Made by a program: the position numbers and the translations under genes. The notes under the pieces were generated by a model, which searched no databases, was not told where the DNA came from, and was given only the letters and a program-made list of their open reading frames with translations. This document shows, piece by piece, positions 7,873 through 16,372 of a DNA stretch of 28,870 nt (its first letter is position 1; each line of letters begins with the position of its first letter). Source of the DNA: Alistipes sp. CAG:268 (GTDB lineage: Bacteria; Bacteroidota; Bacteroidia; Bacteroidales; Rikenellaceae). Location of the stretch: the NCBI GenBank assembly GCA_000434235.1, contig FR892023.1:88326-117195 (forward strand), in the 5' to 3' direction.

Positions 7873-9096
7873 CTATTGCACCCCGACCAGTGCCGAGCAC
7901 CCCTCGGGTGCGGCGAAGGTGTACACGTCGCCGCCGAGCGGATCGAAGCCGTGGATCATCCGCCTGTCGCCGTCTCCGCACAGCAGCCAGACCGTCGCCG
8001 GCATGCCGTCGGCCGCGGCCAGCTCCGTTAGCGAGAGCGCCGTCCCGGGAAGTTCGGCAAGGGTCTCGCCGAGGCTTCCCTCCACAGGGTCGAAACGCCG
8101 CAGGAAGGTCGTCCCGCCGGCCGACAGGGCATAACCCCCAAAGAGTTCGTACCCCTCCGCATCATCGCTCCGGCGGCCGACTCCCCGGAACGGGATCAGC
8201 GCATCGGCCCCGACTGCCGGACCGACCTGCAAACCGCCCGTGAGGCTCAACTCCAGCGGAGCCCGCGTCCCGTCCAGCAGGCGGAGCGCCGACAGCAGCA
8301 GGGTGGAGGAGGCACGCACGACCGGATACGGCTCGAGCATCTCCACAGAAAGGCTCTCGGGCAGGTTCCACATGCGGGAGCCCGAACCGGACATCACGAG
8401 TTGTCCCGGCTCCTTGCCCCGGCCGAAGCGGAAGACCTCGCCGGGATTGACCGTCCCCAGGGCCAGCCAGCCGCCCTCCTCCGGCGTCGGGCGGTGTGTC
8501 ACCAGGTCGATGGCGACAAGGCGGCCGTCACCGTCGAGGCCCGAAAGAATCCCCGACCCGGAGGCGCTCACCACCGAGTGGAGCGGTCCGACGGCAACGG
8601 GCTTCCCGAAGGGTGCGGCATCGCCCGTCGCGGGGTCGATCCGCACCGGCTGCATCGTTCCCGCTCCGGACAGGACCAGTGCATAGAGGCCCGGTTCGTG
8701 CACTCCGTCGGCAACCCGGATCCGGCCCAGCGTCTGCATGTCGCCCCCGCGGAAGAGGATGACCGAAACGGTCGAGGCAGGGTAGTGCGCCGGGGCCAGG
8801 AAGGAGACGGAATGCTCCGTGAGGGCGGTCACGGTCCCGAAAACGCCCTTGGCATAGCCCTCGGGCGCGAAGGAGCCGGAGCCTCCGGTCCAATGGATCT
8901 CGAAGAGGATCCGGTCGTCCGGAGCGAACCCTTCGCCCGTCACGGTGAGCTCCGCACCGGGTGCATACGGTTCGGCACCGGAGGGCATGACCACGCCGGA
9001 GACCAATTGTTCGGCGGGGCCGTTTTCGTGCATGCCGCACGCGACGGGCAGGAGCACACAGGCGGCCAACACCGCCATGACACGACATAGATACAT
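7873..9096 (-). CDS. Putative lipoprotein with IPT/TIG-like N-terminal domain, function unknown
   Basis: I do not recognise a named family. The N-terminus MYLCRVMAVLAACVLLPVAC has a basic residue, a hydrophobic core and a lipobox ending in C20, so it is probably a lipoprotein. Residues of about 28-125 look like an immunoglobulin-fold IPT/TIG domain, with PYAPGAELTVTGEGF followed by alternating beta segments. The remaining 280 residues are rich in Gly, Leu and Val with repeated short strand patterns (LYALVLSGAG, GILSGLDGDGRLVAIDL, HGFDPLGGDVYTF), suggesting a beta-propeller; this is inference. I chose the ATG at 9094-9096 over an upstream TTG. It stands alone, divergent from the C69 dipeptidase, with its own promoter and terminator. 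The reading frame and codon use look genuine. Confidence 0.75.
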   Translation of the reverse strand: MYLCRVMAVLAACVLLPVACGMHENGPAEQLVSGVVMPSGAEPYAPGAELTVTGEGFAPDDRILFEIHWTGGSGSFAPEGYAKGVFGTVTALTEHSVSFLAPAHYPASTVSVILFRGGDMQTLGRIRVADGVHEPGLYALVLSGAGTMQPVRIDPATGDAAPFGKPVAVGPLHSVVSASGSGILSGLDGDGRLVAIDLVTHRPTPEEGGWLALGTVNPGEVFRFGRGKEPGQLVMSGSGSRMWNLPESLSVEMLEPYPVVRASSTLLLSALRLLDGTRAPLELSLTGGLQVGPAVGADALIPFRGVGRRSDDAEGYELFGGYALSAGGTTFLRRFDPVEGSLGETLAELPGTALSLTELAAADGMPATVWLLCGDGDRRMIHGFDPLGGDVYTFAAPEGCSALVGVQ

Positions 9097-9127
9097 GATA
9101 TACAATGATTTAATCCACCTCCGAACC

Positions 9128-9158
9128 GGGGGGGGGAGGGTCCGCCGGTCTGCGGACC
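9128..9158. promoter_or_regulatory. G9 tract and leader hairpin upstream of the lipoprotein gene
   Basis: A run of nine G (9128-9136; nine C in the lipoprotein mRNA) follows an inverted repeat GGTCCGC-N6-GCGGACC (9139-9145 and 9152-9158). Both lie between the predicted promoter and the start codon, so they would be in the 5' leader. Confidence 0.5.
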
Positions 9159-9172
9159 GTCAGCAAACGGAA

Positions 9173-9180
9173 CAAAAATA
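9173..9180 (-). promoter_or_regulatory. Predicted lipoprotein-gene -7 promoter element
   Basis: On minus, TATTTTTG (9173-9180) matches TAnnTTTG and would give a leader of about 70 nt. No good -33 TTTG is seen at the expected distance. Confidence 0.4.
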
Positions 9181-9187
9181 CGGATTT

Positions 9188-9218
9188 TTTGCCGTTCCGG
9201 AATAGTTTTTTATCTTTA
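9188..9218 (+). promoter_or_regulatory. Predicted C69 dipeptidase promoter
   Basis: TTTG (9188-9191), a 19-nt spacer, and TATCTTTA (9211-9218), one base off TAnnTTTG, form a well-spaced Bacteroidetes promoter 22 nt before the ATG. Confidence 0.65.
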
Positions 9219-9240
9219 CGCTGCAAAACAAAAAAAGTCT

Positions 9241-10938
9241 ATGAAAAACATCCGGGCGATTCTTGCAGCGACGGCTCTCGTCGCATACGGCACGGCTTCG
9301 GCCTGCACCAACTTCATCATCACAAGGGGAGCCTCGACCGACGGTTCGGTGATGGTCTCCTACGCGGCCGACTCGCATGCGCTCTACGGAGCGCTCTACC
9401 ACACGGCGGGCGGCAAACACATGAAAGGGGCGATCCTCCCCGTATACGAATGGGACACGGGCCGCTACCTGACCGACATCCCGCAGGTCGCGGAGAGCTA
9501 CTCGACCGTGGGGAACATGAACGAGCACTCGCTCATCATCGCCGAGACGACCTTCGGCGGACGCGAGGAGCTCACCGACCCGGCCGGACAGATCGACTAC
9601 GGGTCGCTCATCTACATCACGCTGCAGCGTGCCAGGACCGCCCGTGAAGCCATTGCGACGATCGTCGAGCTGGCCAACACCTACGGTTATGCCTCGAGCG
9701 GCGAGTCGTTCTCGATCGCCGACACCGAGGAGGCGTGGATCATGGAGCTCATCGGCAAGGGCAGCCAGCCCGACGAGCAGGGCAACAACACGCGCAAGGG
9801 CATCGTCTGGGTGGCCCGCCGCATTCCCGACGGTTGCGTCTCGGCACACGCCAACCAGGCCCGCATCACGACCTTCCCGTTCGACGACCCCGAGAACTGC
9901 CTCTATGCCCCCGACGTGGTGACCTTCGCCCGCGAGATGGGCTACTTCGACGGCAAGGACGAGGAGTTCAGCTTCGCCGACGCCTACTGCCCGGCCGACT
10001 TCGGGACCGTGCGCGGCTGCGACGCCCGCGTCTGGGCCTTCTTCCGCACCGTGGCCGACGGAATGGACGCCTATGAGGACTACGCCATGGGATACAATCT
10101 CGAAAACCGTATGCCGCTGTGGGTGAAGCCCCGCACGAAGGTGTCGCCCAAGACCGTCTTCGACTGCATGCGCGACCACTACGAGGGCACGCCGATGGAC
10201 ATGACCCGCGACCTGGGGGCCGGAGGCCACAACTGCCCCTACCGCTGGCGCCCGATGACCTTCGAGGTGGACGGCGTCGAATACCTCAACGAACGCGCCA
10301 CGGCCACGCAGCAGACCGGTTTCTGGTTCGTGGCACAGGCCCGTCCCGAGGTGGCGCCCGACATGGGCATCCTCTGGTTCGGCGTGGACGACGCCGCCAC
10401 GTCGTGTCTGACACCGATCTACTGCTCCGCAAGCGAGGTGCCCGAGTGTTTCCGCGAGGGCAACGGCTCGATGCTCGAATACTCGCCGACGTCGGCATTC
10501 TGGCTCTTCAACCGCGTGACGAATTTCGCCTACATGCGCTACGACATGATCTCGGCCGACATCCGCAAGGTCGTGGACGCCTGGGAAAACGGATTGCTCG
10601 AGCAGGTGGCCGAGGTCGATGCCAAGGCCCAGGTGCCCGCCTCGAAGCAGGGCCGCAACCGCATCCTCACCACCTTCAGCGTGGAGACGGCACAGAAGCT
10701 GTTCGACCGCTGGTCGAAACTTGACAAGTACCTGCTCATCAAATACATGGACGGCAACGTGAAGAGCGAGCACGGCGATGTGCTCGACTACCTCGACGGC
10801 AATGCCGGGGCGGCACACTTCGTGGAGAACGGCAACGGACGCCAGATTCCGGACAAGATCCAGTTCCCGGGCTACAACGAGAAGTGGAAGCGCGCTGTGG
10901 CGGCCGACAACGGCGAGGTACTCAAAGTGGTGAAATAG
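9241..10938 (+). CDS. Secreted C69 family dipeptidase
   Basis: Ntn-hydrolase-fold peptidase (family C69, PepD-like) that cleaves dipeptides. A signal peptide (MKNIRAILAATALVAYGTASA) ends exactly before C22, so removal by signal peptidase would expose the N-terminal cysteine nucleophile in CTNFIITRGAS. Other family segments are GNMNEHSLIIAETTFGGRE, SIADTEEAWIMELIGKG, CVSAHANQARI and AGGHNCPYRW. At 565 aa it is longer than the cytosolic lactobacillal PepD (about 470), like secreted relatives in gut Bacteroidetes. It has its own promoter and is divergent from the lipoprotein gene. A hairpin lies between it and lpdA, so cotranscription with lpdA is uncertain. It probably processes peptides in the periplasm or outside. 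Confidence 0.92.
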   Translation: MKNIRAILAATALVAYGTASACTNFIITRGASTDGSVMVSYAADSHALYGALYHTAGGKHMKGAILPVYEWDTGRYLTDIPQVAESYSTVGNMNEHSLIIAETTFGGREELTDPAGQIDYGSLIYITLQRARTAREAIATIVELANTYGYASSGESFSIADTEEAWIMELIGKGSQPDEQGNNTRKGIVWVARRIPDGCVSAHANQARITTFPFDDPENCLYAPDVVTFAREMGYFDGKDEEFSFADAYCPADFGTVRGCDARVWAFFRTVADGMDAYEDYAMGYNLENRMPLWVKPRTKVSPKTVFDCMRDHYEGTPMDMTRDLGAGGHNCPYRWRPMTFEVDGVEYLNERATATQQTGFWFVAQARPEVAPDMGILWFGVDDAATSCLTPIYCSASEVPECFREGNGSMLEYSPTSAFWLFNRVTNFAYMRYDMISADIRKVVDAWENGLLEQVAEVDAKAQVPASKQGRNRILTTFSVETAQKLFDRWSKLDKYLLIKYMDGNVKSEHGDVLDYLDGNAGAAHFVENGNGRQIPDKIQFPGYNEKWKRAVAADNGEVLKVVK

Positions 10939-10955
10939 CATCCGTGCCGCGGCAT

Positions 10956-10987
10956 CCGCATCCCGACCTCCCGGGTACGGGATGCGG
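10956..10987 (+). terminator. Hairpin between the C69 dipeptidase gene and lpdA
   Basis: CCGCATCCCG (10956-10965) pairs perfectly with CGGGATGCGG (10978-10987) around a 12-nt loop. No T tract follows, so it may be a weak terminator or an mRNA-stabilising hairpin. Confidence 0.4.
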
Positions 10988-11017
10988 GCGCCGGGCGCGA
11001 CAAACGCAAGATCGGAT

Positions 11018-12394
11018 ATGAAATACGACATCATCATCGTCGGCAGCGGCCCCGGCGGATACGTGGCCGCCATCCGCGCCGCACAGCTGGGGCGGAAAGT
11101 GGCGCTCGTGGAGCGCGCCGAAGCCGGAGGCGTATGCCTCAACTGGGGGTGCATCCCCACCAAGGCGCTGCTCAAGAGCGCACAGGTCTACGGCTACTGC
11201 CGCAACGCCGAACACTACGGACTGGAACTCGCGGGCGAAGTGCGCCCCGACCTGGCCAGGATCGTCGCCCGCTCGCGCGCCGTGGCCGAAACCATGTCAA
11301 AGGGCGTGCAGTTCCTGCTGCGCAAGAACCAAATCGACCTGATCGCCGGGTTCGGACGCCTCGTCGCCCCCGGACGCCTCGACGTGGAGGGCACCGAGTA
11401 TGAGGCCGACCACATCATCCTGGCTACCGGGGCACGCCCCCGCGAGATGCCCTTCATGCCCGTGGACGGCGAGCACGTCATCACCTCGAAGCAGGCCCTC
11501 ACGCTCGACCGCCTGCCCGGGGAGATGATCGTCGTCGGATCGGGAGCCATCGGCAGCGAGTTTGCCTGGTTCTACGCCTCGCTGGGCGTCAAGGTGACCG
11601 TCATCGAGTACATGCCCCGCATGATGCCGCTCGAGGACGAGGAGGTGTCGAAGGCCATGGAGCGCGCCTTCCGCAAACTGCGGGCCTCGGTACTCACGGG
11701 CACCACGGTCAAGGCCGTGCGGGTCAATGGCGAGGGTCGCTGCGAGGTGGAGATCGAAGGCAGGAAGGGGGCGGAGACCCTCTCGGCCGACATCGTCCTC
11801 TCGGCCGTCGGCATCCAGTCCAACATCGAGGGAATCGGACTCGAGGAGCTGGGCGTCGCGGTCGAGCGCGGCAAGGTGGCGGTGGATTCCTTCTACCGCA
11901 CGAACGTGCCGGGCATCTACGCCATCGGCGACATCGTGCCGGGTCCGGCACTGGCCCACGTCGCTTCGGCTGAGGGCATCTGCTGCGTGGAGGCCATCTG
12001 CGGGCTGAACCCCGAGCCGGTGGACTACACGACCATCCCCTCGTGCGTCTTCACGCAACCCGAGGTGGCATCGGTCGGCATGACCGAGCAGCAGGCCGCC
12101 GAACGGGGTCTCGCGGTGAAGATCGGACGCTTCCCCTTCACGGCCTCGGGCAAGGCCACGGCAGCCGGCGACCGCGACGGGTTCGTAAAGCTGATCTTCG
12201 ACGAGGAGGAGCGCCTGCTGGGCGCCCACATGGTCGGCGCGTCGGTGACGGAGATGCTGGCCGAGCCGACCCTGGCCCGCACGCTCGGCGCCACGGCCCA
12301 CCGGATCGCCCGCACGATCCATGCCCATCCGACGATGAACGAAGGCATCATGGAGGCCGCCGAGGCCGCCCTGGGGGCCGCGATCCATCTGTAG
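11018..12394 (+). CDS. lpdA: Dihydrolipoyl dehydrogenase (E3)
   Basis: FAD flavoprotein that reoxidises dihydrolipoamide with NAD in 2-oxoacid dehydrogenase complexes or the glycine cleavage system. The FAD motif GSGPGGYVAAIRAAQLG lies at 9-25, and the redox disulfide GGVCLNWGCIPTKALL contains C40 and C45. VVGSGAIGSEFAWFYASLG is the NAD-binding motif, GIYAIGDIVPGPALAHVA the second FAD contact, and HAHPTMNEG near the C-terminus carries the catalytic His-Glu pair. I chose the ATG at 11018 (MKYDIII) because the sequence before it is non-homologous spacer. No E1, E2 or lipoate gene is adjacent, so its partner complex cannot be read from the context. Length of 458 aa is normal. Confidence 0.95.
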   Translation: MKYDIIIVGSGPGGYVAAIRAAQLGRKVALVERAEAGGVCLNWGCIPTKALLKSAQVYGYCRNAEHYGLELAGEVRPDLARIVARSRAVAETMSKGVQFLLRKNQIDLIAGFGRLVAPGRLDVEGTEYEADHIILATGARPREMPFMPVDGEHVITSKQALTLDRLPGEMIVVGSGAIGSEFAWFYASLGVKVTVIEYMPRMMPLEDEEVSKAMERAFRKLRASVLTGTTVKAVRVNGEGRCEVEIEGRKGAETLSADIVLSAVGIQSNIEGIGLEELGVAVERGKVAVDSFYRTNVPGIYAIGDIVPGPALAHVASAEGICCVEAICGLNPEPVDYTTIPSCVFTQPEVASVGMTEQQAAERGLAVKIGRFPFTASGKATAAGDRDGFVKLIFDEEERLLGAHMVGASVTEMLAEPTLARTLGATAHRIARTIHAHPTMNEGIMEAAEAALGAAIHL

Positions 12395-12417
12395 GCGCCG
12401 CCGCAACGGAAAAACGG

Positions 12418-12456
12418 CGAGGGCTGCTTCCGGTCTCCCGGAGGCAGCCCTCGTTT
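12418..12456. terminator. Bidirectional terminator between lpdA and truA
   Basis: CGAGGGCTGC (12418-12427) pairs with 12444-12453, and the stem extends inward through TTCCGG/CCGGAG with one G-U pair. TTT follows on plus, and on minus the stem is followed by CCGTTTTTCC. It sits between convergent genes. Confidence 0.8.
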
Positions 12457-12521
12457 CATCTTCCGACCGACAAAACGGCCGGCAAGGGTCCAAGGCCGCG
12501 GCGTGCCGCAACGACGGGGAT

Positions 12522-13298
12522 TCAGGGGCGGTCGAACGGCATGAAACAACGGGCCTCGAAGATCCCGGCAGGATAGCGTACGTCGCTCAGGAAGAGGCCC
12601 TGCGCCGGGGCGCCGGCGCTCGACCGCGACAGGTCGCGGCTCTCGACGATCGCACGGAACTCTTCGGGGGTGTAACGTCCGCGCCCCACATCGACCAGCG
12701 TGCCGACGATCGACCGCACCATGTTGCGCAGGAAGCGGTCCGCACGGATCGTGAAGCGCAGCAGGTCGCCGTCGGCCTGCCAGTCGGCCCGCAGGATCCG
12801 GCAGATGTTCGTCCGGTTGTTCGAGTTGAGCTTGGCGAACGACGTGAAGTCGTCGTACTCGAGCAACGAGGCGGCCGCACGGTTCATCCGCTCGAGGTCG
12901 AGCGGCACGTAGTACTGCCACGTGGCGTGGCGCGTAAAGGGATTCTTGCGCGTCTCGATGAAGTAGCGGTATTCGCGCTCGCGGGCGTCGAAGCGTGCAT
13001 GGGCCCCGTCGGGCACGGGGGTCATGCCCAGCACGGAGATGTCGCCCGGCAGCAGGAAATTAAGTTTGTAGACCGTCCGCCCGGGATCCGCGACGGGTTG
13101 CGACACGTCGCAGTGGGCCACATAGTAGGAGGCGTTCACCCCCGTATCGGTACGGCCGGCGCCGGTCACCTCCAGCTGCTCGCGCAGCAGGGTCGAGAGC
13201 GCCCGTTCGAGGGTCTGCTGCACCGACGGCTGGTCGGGCTGACGCTGCCAGCCGCAATAGGCGGCGCCGTTGTATCGGAGTTCGAGGAAATAGCGCAT
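12522..13298 (-). CDS. truA: tRNA pseudouridine(38-40) synthase
   Basis: Makes pseudouridine at positions 38-40 of the tRNA anticodon arm. The N-terminus MRYFLELRYNGAAYCGWQRQ and the catalytic motif GAGRTDTGVNA (Asp51) are classical; DAREREYRYFI, FTSFAK and RFLRNMVRSIVGTLVDVGRG are further TruA blocks. The length is 258 aa. The ATG at 13296-13298 is chosen because it begins at the family N-terminus; the frame stays open upstream only through promoter and dapB antisense sequence. It is divergent from dapB and convergent with lpdA. Confidence 0.96.
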   Translation of the reverse strand: MRYFLELRYNGAAYCGWQRQPDQPSVQQTLERALSTLLREQLEVTGAGRTDTGVNASYYVAHCDVSQPVADPGRTVYKLNFLLPGDISVLGMTPVPDGAHARFDAREREYRYFIETRKNPFTRHATWQYYVPLDLERMNRAAASLLEYDDFTSFAKLNSNNRTNICRILRADWQADGDLLRFTIRADRFLRNMVRSIVGTLVDVGRGRYTPEEFRAIVESRDLSRSSAGAPAQGLFLSDVRYPAGIFEARCFMPFDRP

Positions 13299-13320
13299 CG
13301 GAATCGTATTTTGCCGGGGA

Positions 13321-13328
13321 CAAAGATA
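13321..13328 (-). promoter_or_regulatory. Predicted truA -7 promoter element
   Basis: On minus, TATCTTTG (13321-13328) is a full match to TAnnTTTG, 22 nt before the truA ATG. No clear -33 TTTG is visible. Confidence 0.5.
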
Positions 13329-13365
13329 CGAAAATTTCCGTCGCCCCGTTTTCCGGGCGCATCGC

Positions 13366-13399
13366 ATCCAAATACCCGCCGCGCATTTGGATTCCAAAT
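13366..13399. promoter_or_regulatory. Triple half-site palindrome over the dapB -33 element
   Basis: ATTTGGA-T-TCCAAAT (13385-13399) is a perfect 7-bp palindrome that contains the -33 TTTG of dapB. A further inverted copy, ATCCAAAT (13366-13373), pairs with ATTTGGAT (13385-13392) across 11 nt. The arrangement suggests a regulator binding site; none is identified. Confidence 0.5.
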
Positions 13400-13415
13400 T
13401 AAATTCGTATCTTTG
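13386..13415 (+). promoter_or_regulatory. Predicted dapB promoter
   Basis: TTTG (13386-13389), an 18-nt spacer and TATCTTTG (13408-13415) match the Bacteroidetes consensus in both elements and in spacing. This predicts a leader of about 120 nt before the dapB ATG. Confidence 0.75.
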
Positions 13416-13542
13416 CGGGAAATCAATTTTTTCGCCCCGGCCGCCCTGCGGCGGGCCGCGGAGCAGGCATGCGGCGACAAGCCGGCCGTGCGTCCGGGTC
13501 TGCGGAAGGGGAGAGGGGCGGAGACGAAAAACGACGAAAAAG

Positions 13543-14298
13543 ATGAAGGCAGCCATCATAGGATACGGCAAAATGGGGCGCGAGATCGAGACCATCCTCC
13601 GCGAGCGGGGACACGAGGTCGCGCTGATTATCGACATGGACAACGCCGCGGAGCTCGACGCCGCGCATCTGCAGGGAATCGACGTGGCGCTGGAGTTCAC
13701 CACACCGGCGACCGCCTACCGCAACATCCGCACCTGCATCGAGTGCGGGACCCCGGTGGTGAGCGGCACGACCGGCTGGACCGACCGTCTGCCCGAACTG
13801 CAGGCGCTGTGCCGCGAGCGCGGCGGGGCGCTCTTCTACGCCTCGAACTACTGCCTGGGCGTAAACCTGATGTTCCGCCTGAACCGGCAGCTGGCAGAGA
13901 TGATGAACCGCGTGGGCGGCTACGAGGTGCGCATCGAGGAGGTCCACCACACCCAGAAGAAGGACGCCCCGAGCGGTACGGCCATCACGCTGGCCGAGGG
14001 GATCATCGACCGGCTCGACACCAAGCAGGGGTGGGTCAATTACGCCCCGGGGATCGAGCATGCCGCCAACCGCGTGGAGCGGAGCGAGGAGACTCCCGCC
14101 GACTGTGTGGAGATCCGTTCGGTCCGCGAGGGCGCCGTGCCGGGCATCCACACCGTAAGCTACGAATCGGAGGACGACCGGCTCGAAATCCGCCACACGA
14201 TCAAGAACCGCCGCCCGCTGGCCGCCGGCGCCGTCGTGGCCGCGGAGTTCCTCTGCGGAAAGAGGGGCGTATACGGCATGGACGATCTGCTGAAATAA
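13543..14298 (+). CDS. dapB: 4-hydroxy-tetrahydrodipicolinate reductase
   Basis: NAD(P)H-dependent reductase of the lysine/meso-diaminopimelate pathway, which feeds peptidoglycan and lysine. The nucleotide motif IIGYGKMGREIE is at 5-16, FTTPATAYRNI and SGTTGW follow, and EEVHHTQKKDAPSGTA (132-147) carries the catalytic H135/H136 and K140. The length of 251 aa is normal for the phylum. The ATG at 13543 is chosen over an upstream in-frame start because the extra 52 residues come from the leader and resemble nothing. The lepB gene starts 19 nt after its stop; dapB-lepB is a recurring pair in Bacteroidetes. Confidence 0.96.
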   Translation: MKAAIIGYGKMGREIETILRERGHEVALIIDMDNAAELDAAHLQGIDVALEFTTPATAYRNIRTCIECGTPVVSGTTGWTDRLPELQALCRERGGALFYASNYCLGVNLMFRLNRQLAEMMNRVGGYEVRIEEVHHTQKKDAPSGTAITLAEGIIDRLDTKQGWVNYAPGIEHAANRVERSEETPADCVEIRSVREGAVPGIHTVSYESEDDRLEIRHTIKNRRPLAAGAVVAAEFLCGKRGVYGMDDLLK

Positions 14299-14317
14299 TC
14301 GAAACAACCGACTCGAC

Positions 14318-15673
14318 ATGGGAAAAATCAAGGCTTTCTTCCGCAACCGATGGGTGGGCTTCACGCTGGCTGCCCTGCTCTATACGCTCTGGTTCGTGGT
14401 GTGGACCGGCAACCTCTGGCTGCTGCTCGGTCTGCCGGTGATCTACGACCTCTACATCTCGCGCTGGTTCTACCGCCACGTGTGGAGCCACAACCGCCGG
14501 CTCTGCGAACGCAGCAAGAGCTACAAGGTCATCTACGAGTGGGTCAATGCCATCGTCTTCGCCACGGTCGTCGCCTCGCTCGTGCACATCTTCGTCTTCC
14601 AGATGTACGTCATCCCCACCTCGTCGATGGAGAAATCGCTGCTCGTGGGCGACTACCTCTACGTGAGCAAGGTGACCTACGGACCCCAGATGCCCAACAC
14701 GCCGCTCTCGTTCCCGTTCGTGCACCACACGATGCCCTTCTCGGAGACCAAAAAGTCCTACTCCGAGGCCGTGAAGTGGCCCTACCACCGCCTGAAGGGG
14801 CTACGGCCGATCCGCCGCAACGACGTGGTGGTCTTCAACTTCCCGGCCGGCGACACGGTCCTGCTCGAAAACCAGGCGGTCACCTACTACGACGTGCTGC
14901 GCAGCTACGAGGAGTCGTTCGGCCGCGAAGAGGGGCGCCGCCAGCTCAACGAGAAATATACGGTCATCAGCCGTCCGGTCGATAAACGCGAGAACTACAT
15001 CAAGCGCTGCGTGGCCCTGCCGGGCGACTCGCTGGCAATCCGCGACGGACGGGTCTACGTGAACGGCACGGCCCAGGAGCCCATTGCGGGCATCCAGTAC
15101 ACCTATCTGGTGCAGACCTCGGCGCCCTTCTCGCAGTATGCCATCGACAACCTCGGCGTCACGGAGTACAGCGGCAACGGATCGTCGTACTACATGTCGC
15201 TGACGGCCGAGGCCGCCGGGAAGGTCGAGGCGCTCAAGAACGTCATCTCGATCCGCCGCTACGTCTATACCCCCAACGACGACGTCTTCCCGCAGTGGGG
15301 CGACGCCCGCTGGAGTCAGGACAACTACGGCCCGATCTGGATCCCGAAGCGGGGGGCCACGGTGCCGCTCACGACGGAGAACCTGCCCCTCTACCGCCGC
15401 ATCATCGAGGCCTACGAAGGCCATGAGCTGGAGGTCGGCGACGACGGCGTGATCCGCATCGACGGGACCCCGGCCACAGAGTACACCTTCGCCATGGACT
15501 ACTACTGGATGATGGGCGACAACCGCCACAACTCGGCCGACTCGCGCTTCTGGGGCTTCGTGCCCGAAGACCACATCGTCGGCAAGGCCTCGTTCGTCTG
15601 GCTGTCGCTCGACGCCAACAAGCGGTTCCCGGCCAACATCCGCTGGGAGCGAATCTTCAAAAAAGTCCGCTGA
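14318..15673 (+). CDS. lepB: Signal peptidase I
   Basis: Inner-membrane serine protease that removes signal peptides from exported proteins. Hydrophobic segments at about 13-45 and 77-97 anchor it. IPTSSMEKSLLVGDYLYVSK (99-118) holds the nucleophile S103, and ENYIKRCVALPGDSL (225-239) holds the general base K229. MMGDNRHNSADSRFWGFVP near residue 400 is the conserved box. At 451 aa it is much longer than E. coli LepB (324 aa), with an insert of about 150 residues between the Lys box and MMGDNR, which is usual for Bacteroidetes. It lies between dapB and yigZ, with only 3 nt to the next start. Confidence 0.96.
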   Translation: MGKIKAFFRNRWVGFTLAALLYTLWFVVWTGNLWLLLGLPVIYDLYISRWFYRHVWSHNRRLCERSKSYKVIYEWVNAIVFATVVASLVHIFVFQMYVIPTSSMEKSLLVGDYLYVSKVTYGPQMPNTPLSFPFVHHTMPFSETKKSYSEAVKWPYHRLKGLRPIRRNDVVVFNFPAGDTVLLENQAVTYYDVLRSYEESFGREEGRRQLNEKYTVISRPVDKRENYIKRCVALPGDSLAIRDGRVYVNGTAQEPIAGIQYTYLVQTSAPFSQYAIDNLGVTEYSGNGSSYYMSLTAEAAGKVEALKNVISIRRYVYTPNDDVFPQWGDARWSQDNYGPIWIPKRGATVPLTTENLPLYRRIIEAYEGHELEVGDDGVIRIDGTPATEYTFAMDYYWMMGDNRHNSADSRFWGFVPEDHIVGKASFVWLSLDANKRFPANIRWERIFKKVR

Positions 15674-15676
15674 CCC

Positions 15677-16291
15677 GTGGCCGAGGACGTCTACCGGACC
15701 ATCGAGGCGCCGGCCGAGGCCGCCTGCCGGGAGCGGAGCAGCAAGTTCCTCTCCTACATCTACCCGGTATGCACCGAGGAGGAGATCCGCGAGCGGCTCG
15801 AGGCGCTCCGCAAACGCTACTTCGACGCCACGCACCACTGCTATGCGTGGCGGCTCGGCCCCCACGGCGAGACGTTCCGCGCCAACGACGACGGAGAGCC
15901 CTCGGGAACGGCCGGCAAGCCGATCCTCGGACAGCTGCTCTCGAACGAGCTCACGGAGTGTCTGGTGGTTGTGGTCCGCTACTTCGGCGGCACGAAACTC
16001 GGGGTCCCGGGGCTGATCGCCGCCTACCGCGAATCGGCCGCCGAGGCGATCGCCGCGGCCCGGATCGTCGAACGGACGGTAGACCGCAGGATCCGTGTGG
16101 ATTTTCCCTATGTAGCGATGAACGACATCATGCGGGCGGTCAAGGAGATGCAGCCGCGGATCGTCGCACAGAACTTCGACAACCTCTGCACGATGCACCT
16201 CACGATCCGCGAGAGCCGCGCCGACGAACTCGTCGAACGGCTCCGCAAGGCGGGCGGCTCGACCGACGGCGACGCGCAGCAGAGAGGGTAG
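15677..16291 (+). CDS. yigZ: YigZ/IMPACT family protein
   Basis: Member of the UPF0029/IMPACT family, whose eukaryotic relatives act in translation control; the bacterial role is unsettled. The 204-aa protein has ERSSKFLSYIYPV, DATHHCYAWR, NDDGEPSGTAGKPIL and VVVVRYFGGTKLGVPGLIAAY, all family hallmarks, followed by the usual C-terminal ferredoxin-like domain. The start is a GTG at 15677, 3 nt after the lepB stop; no ATG gives the complete N-terminus. The position immediately after lepB indicates cotranscription. Confidence 0.93.
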   Translation: MAEDVYRTIEAPAEAACRERSSKFLSYIYPVCTEEEIRERLEALRKRYFDATHHCYAWRLGPHGETFRANDDGEPSGTAGKPILGQLLSNELTECLVVVVRYFGGTKLGVPGLIAAYRESAAEAIAAARIVERTVDRRIRVDFPYVAMNDIMRAVKEMQPRIVAQNFDNLCTMHLTIRESRADELVERLRKAGGSTDGDAQQRG

Positions 16292-16372
16292 TCAAACAAC
16301 AGAACCTAACGACGCGGGAGCGGCCGCACGGCCCCGGAAAGGGTGCAGCGGCACCTCCGACGCACTGAAAAC

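Noticed and set aside
9160..11175. Minus-strand open frame of about 670 codons opposite the C69 dipeptidase
   Set aside because: Shadow of a well-identified secreted peptidase; it also runs through the promoter region and into lpdA.
11018..12394. lpdA considered as mercuric or glutathione reductase
   Set aside because: The CLNWGC disulfide and the HAHPTMNEG end match dihydrolipoyl dehydrogenase, and no metal-binding N-terminal domain or extra C-terminal cysteines are present.
13416..13542. dapB leader, considered for a lysine riboswitch
   Set aside because: At about 120 nt it is shorter than a lysine riboswitch and I could not find the conserved core or a matching multi-stem layout.
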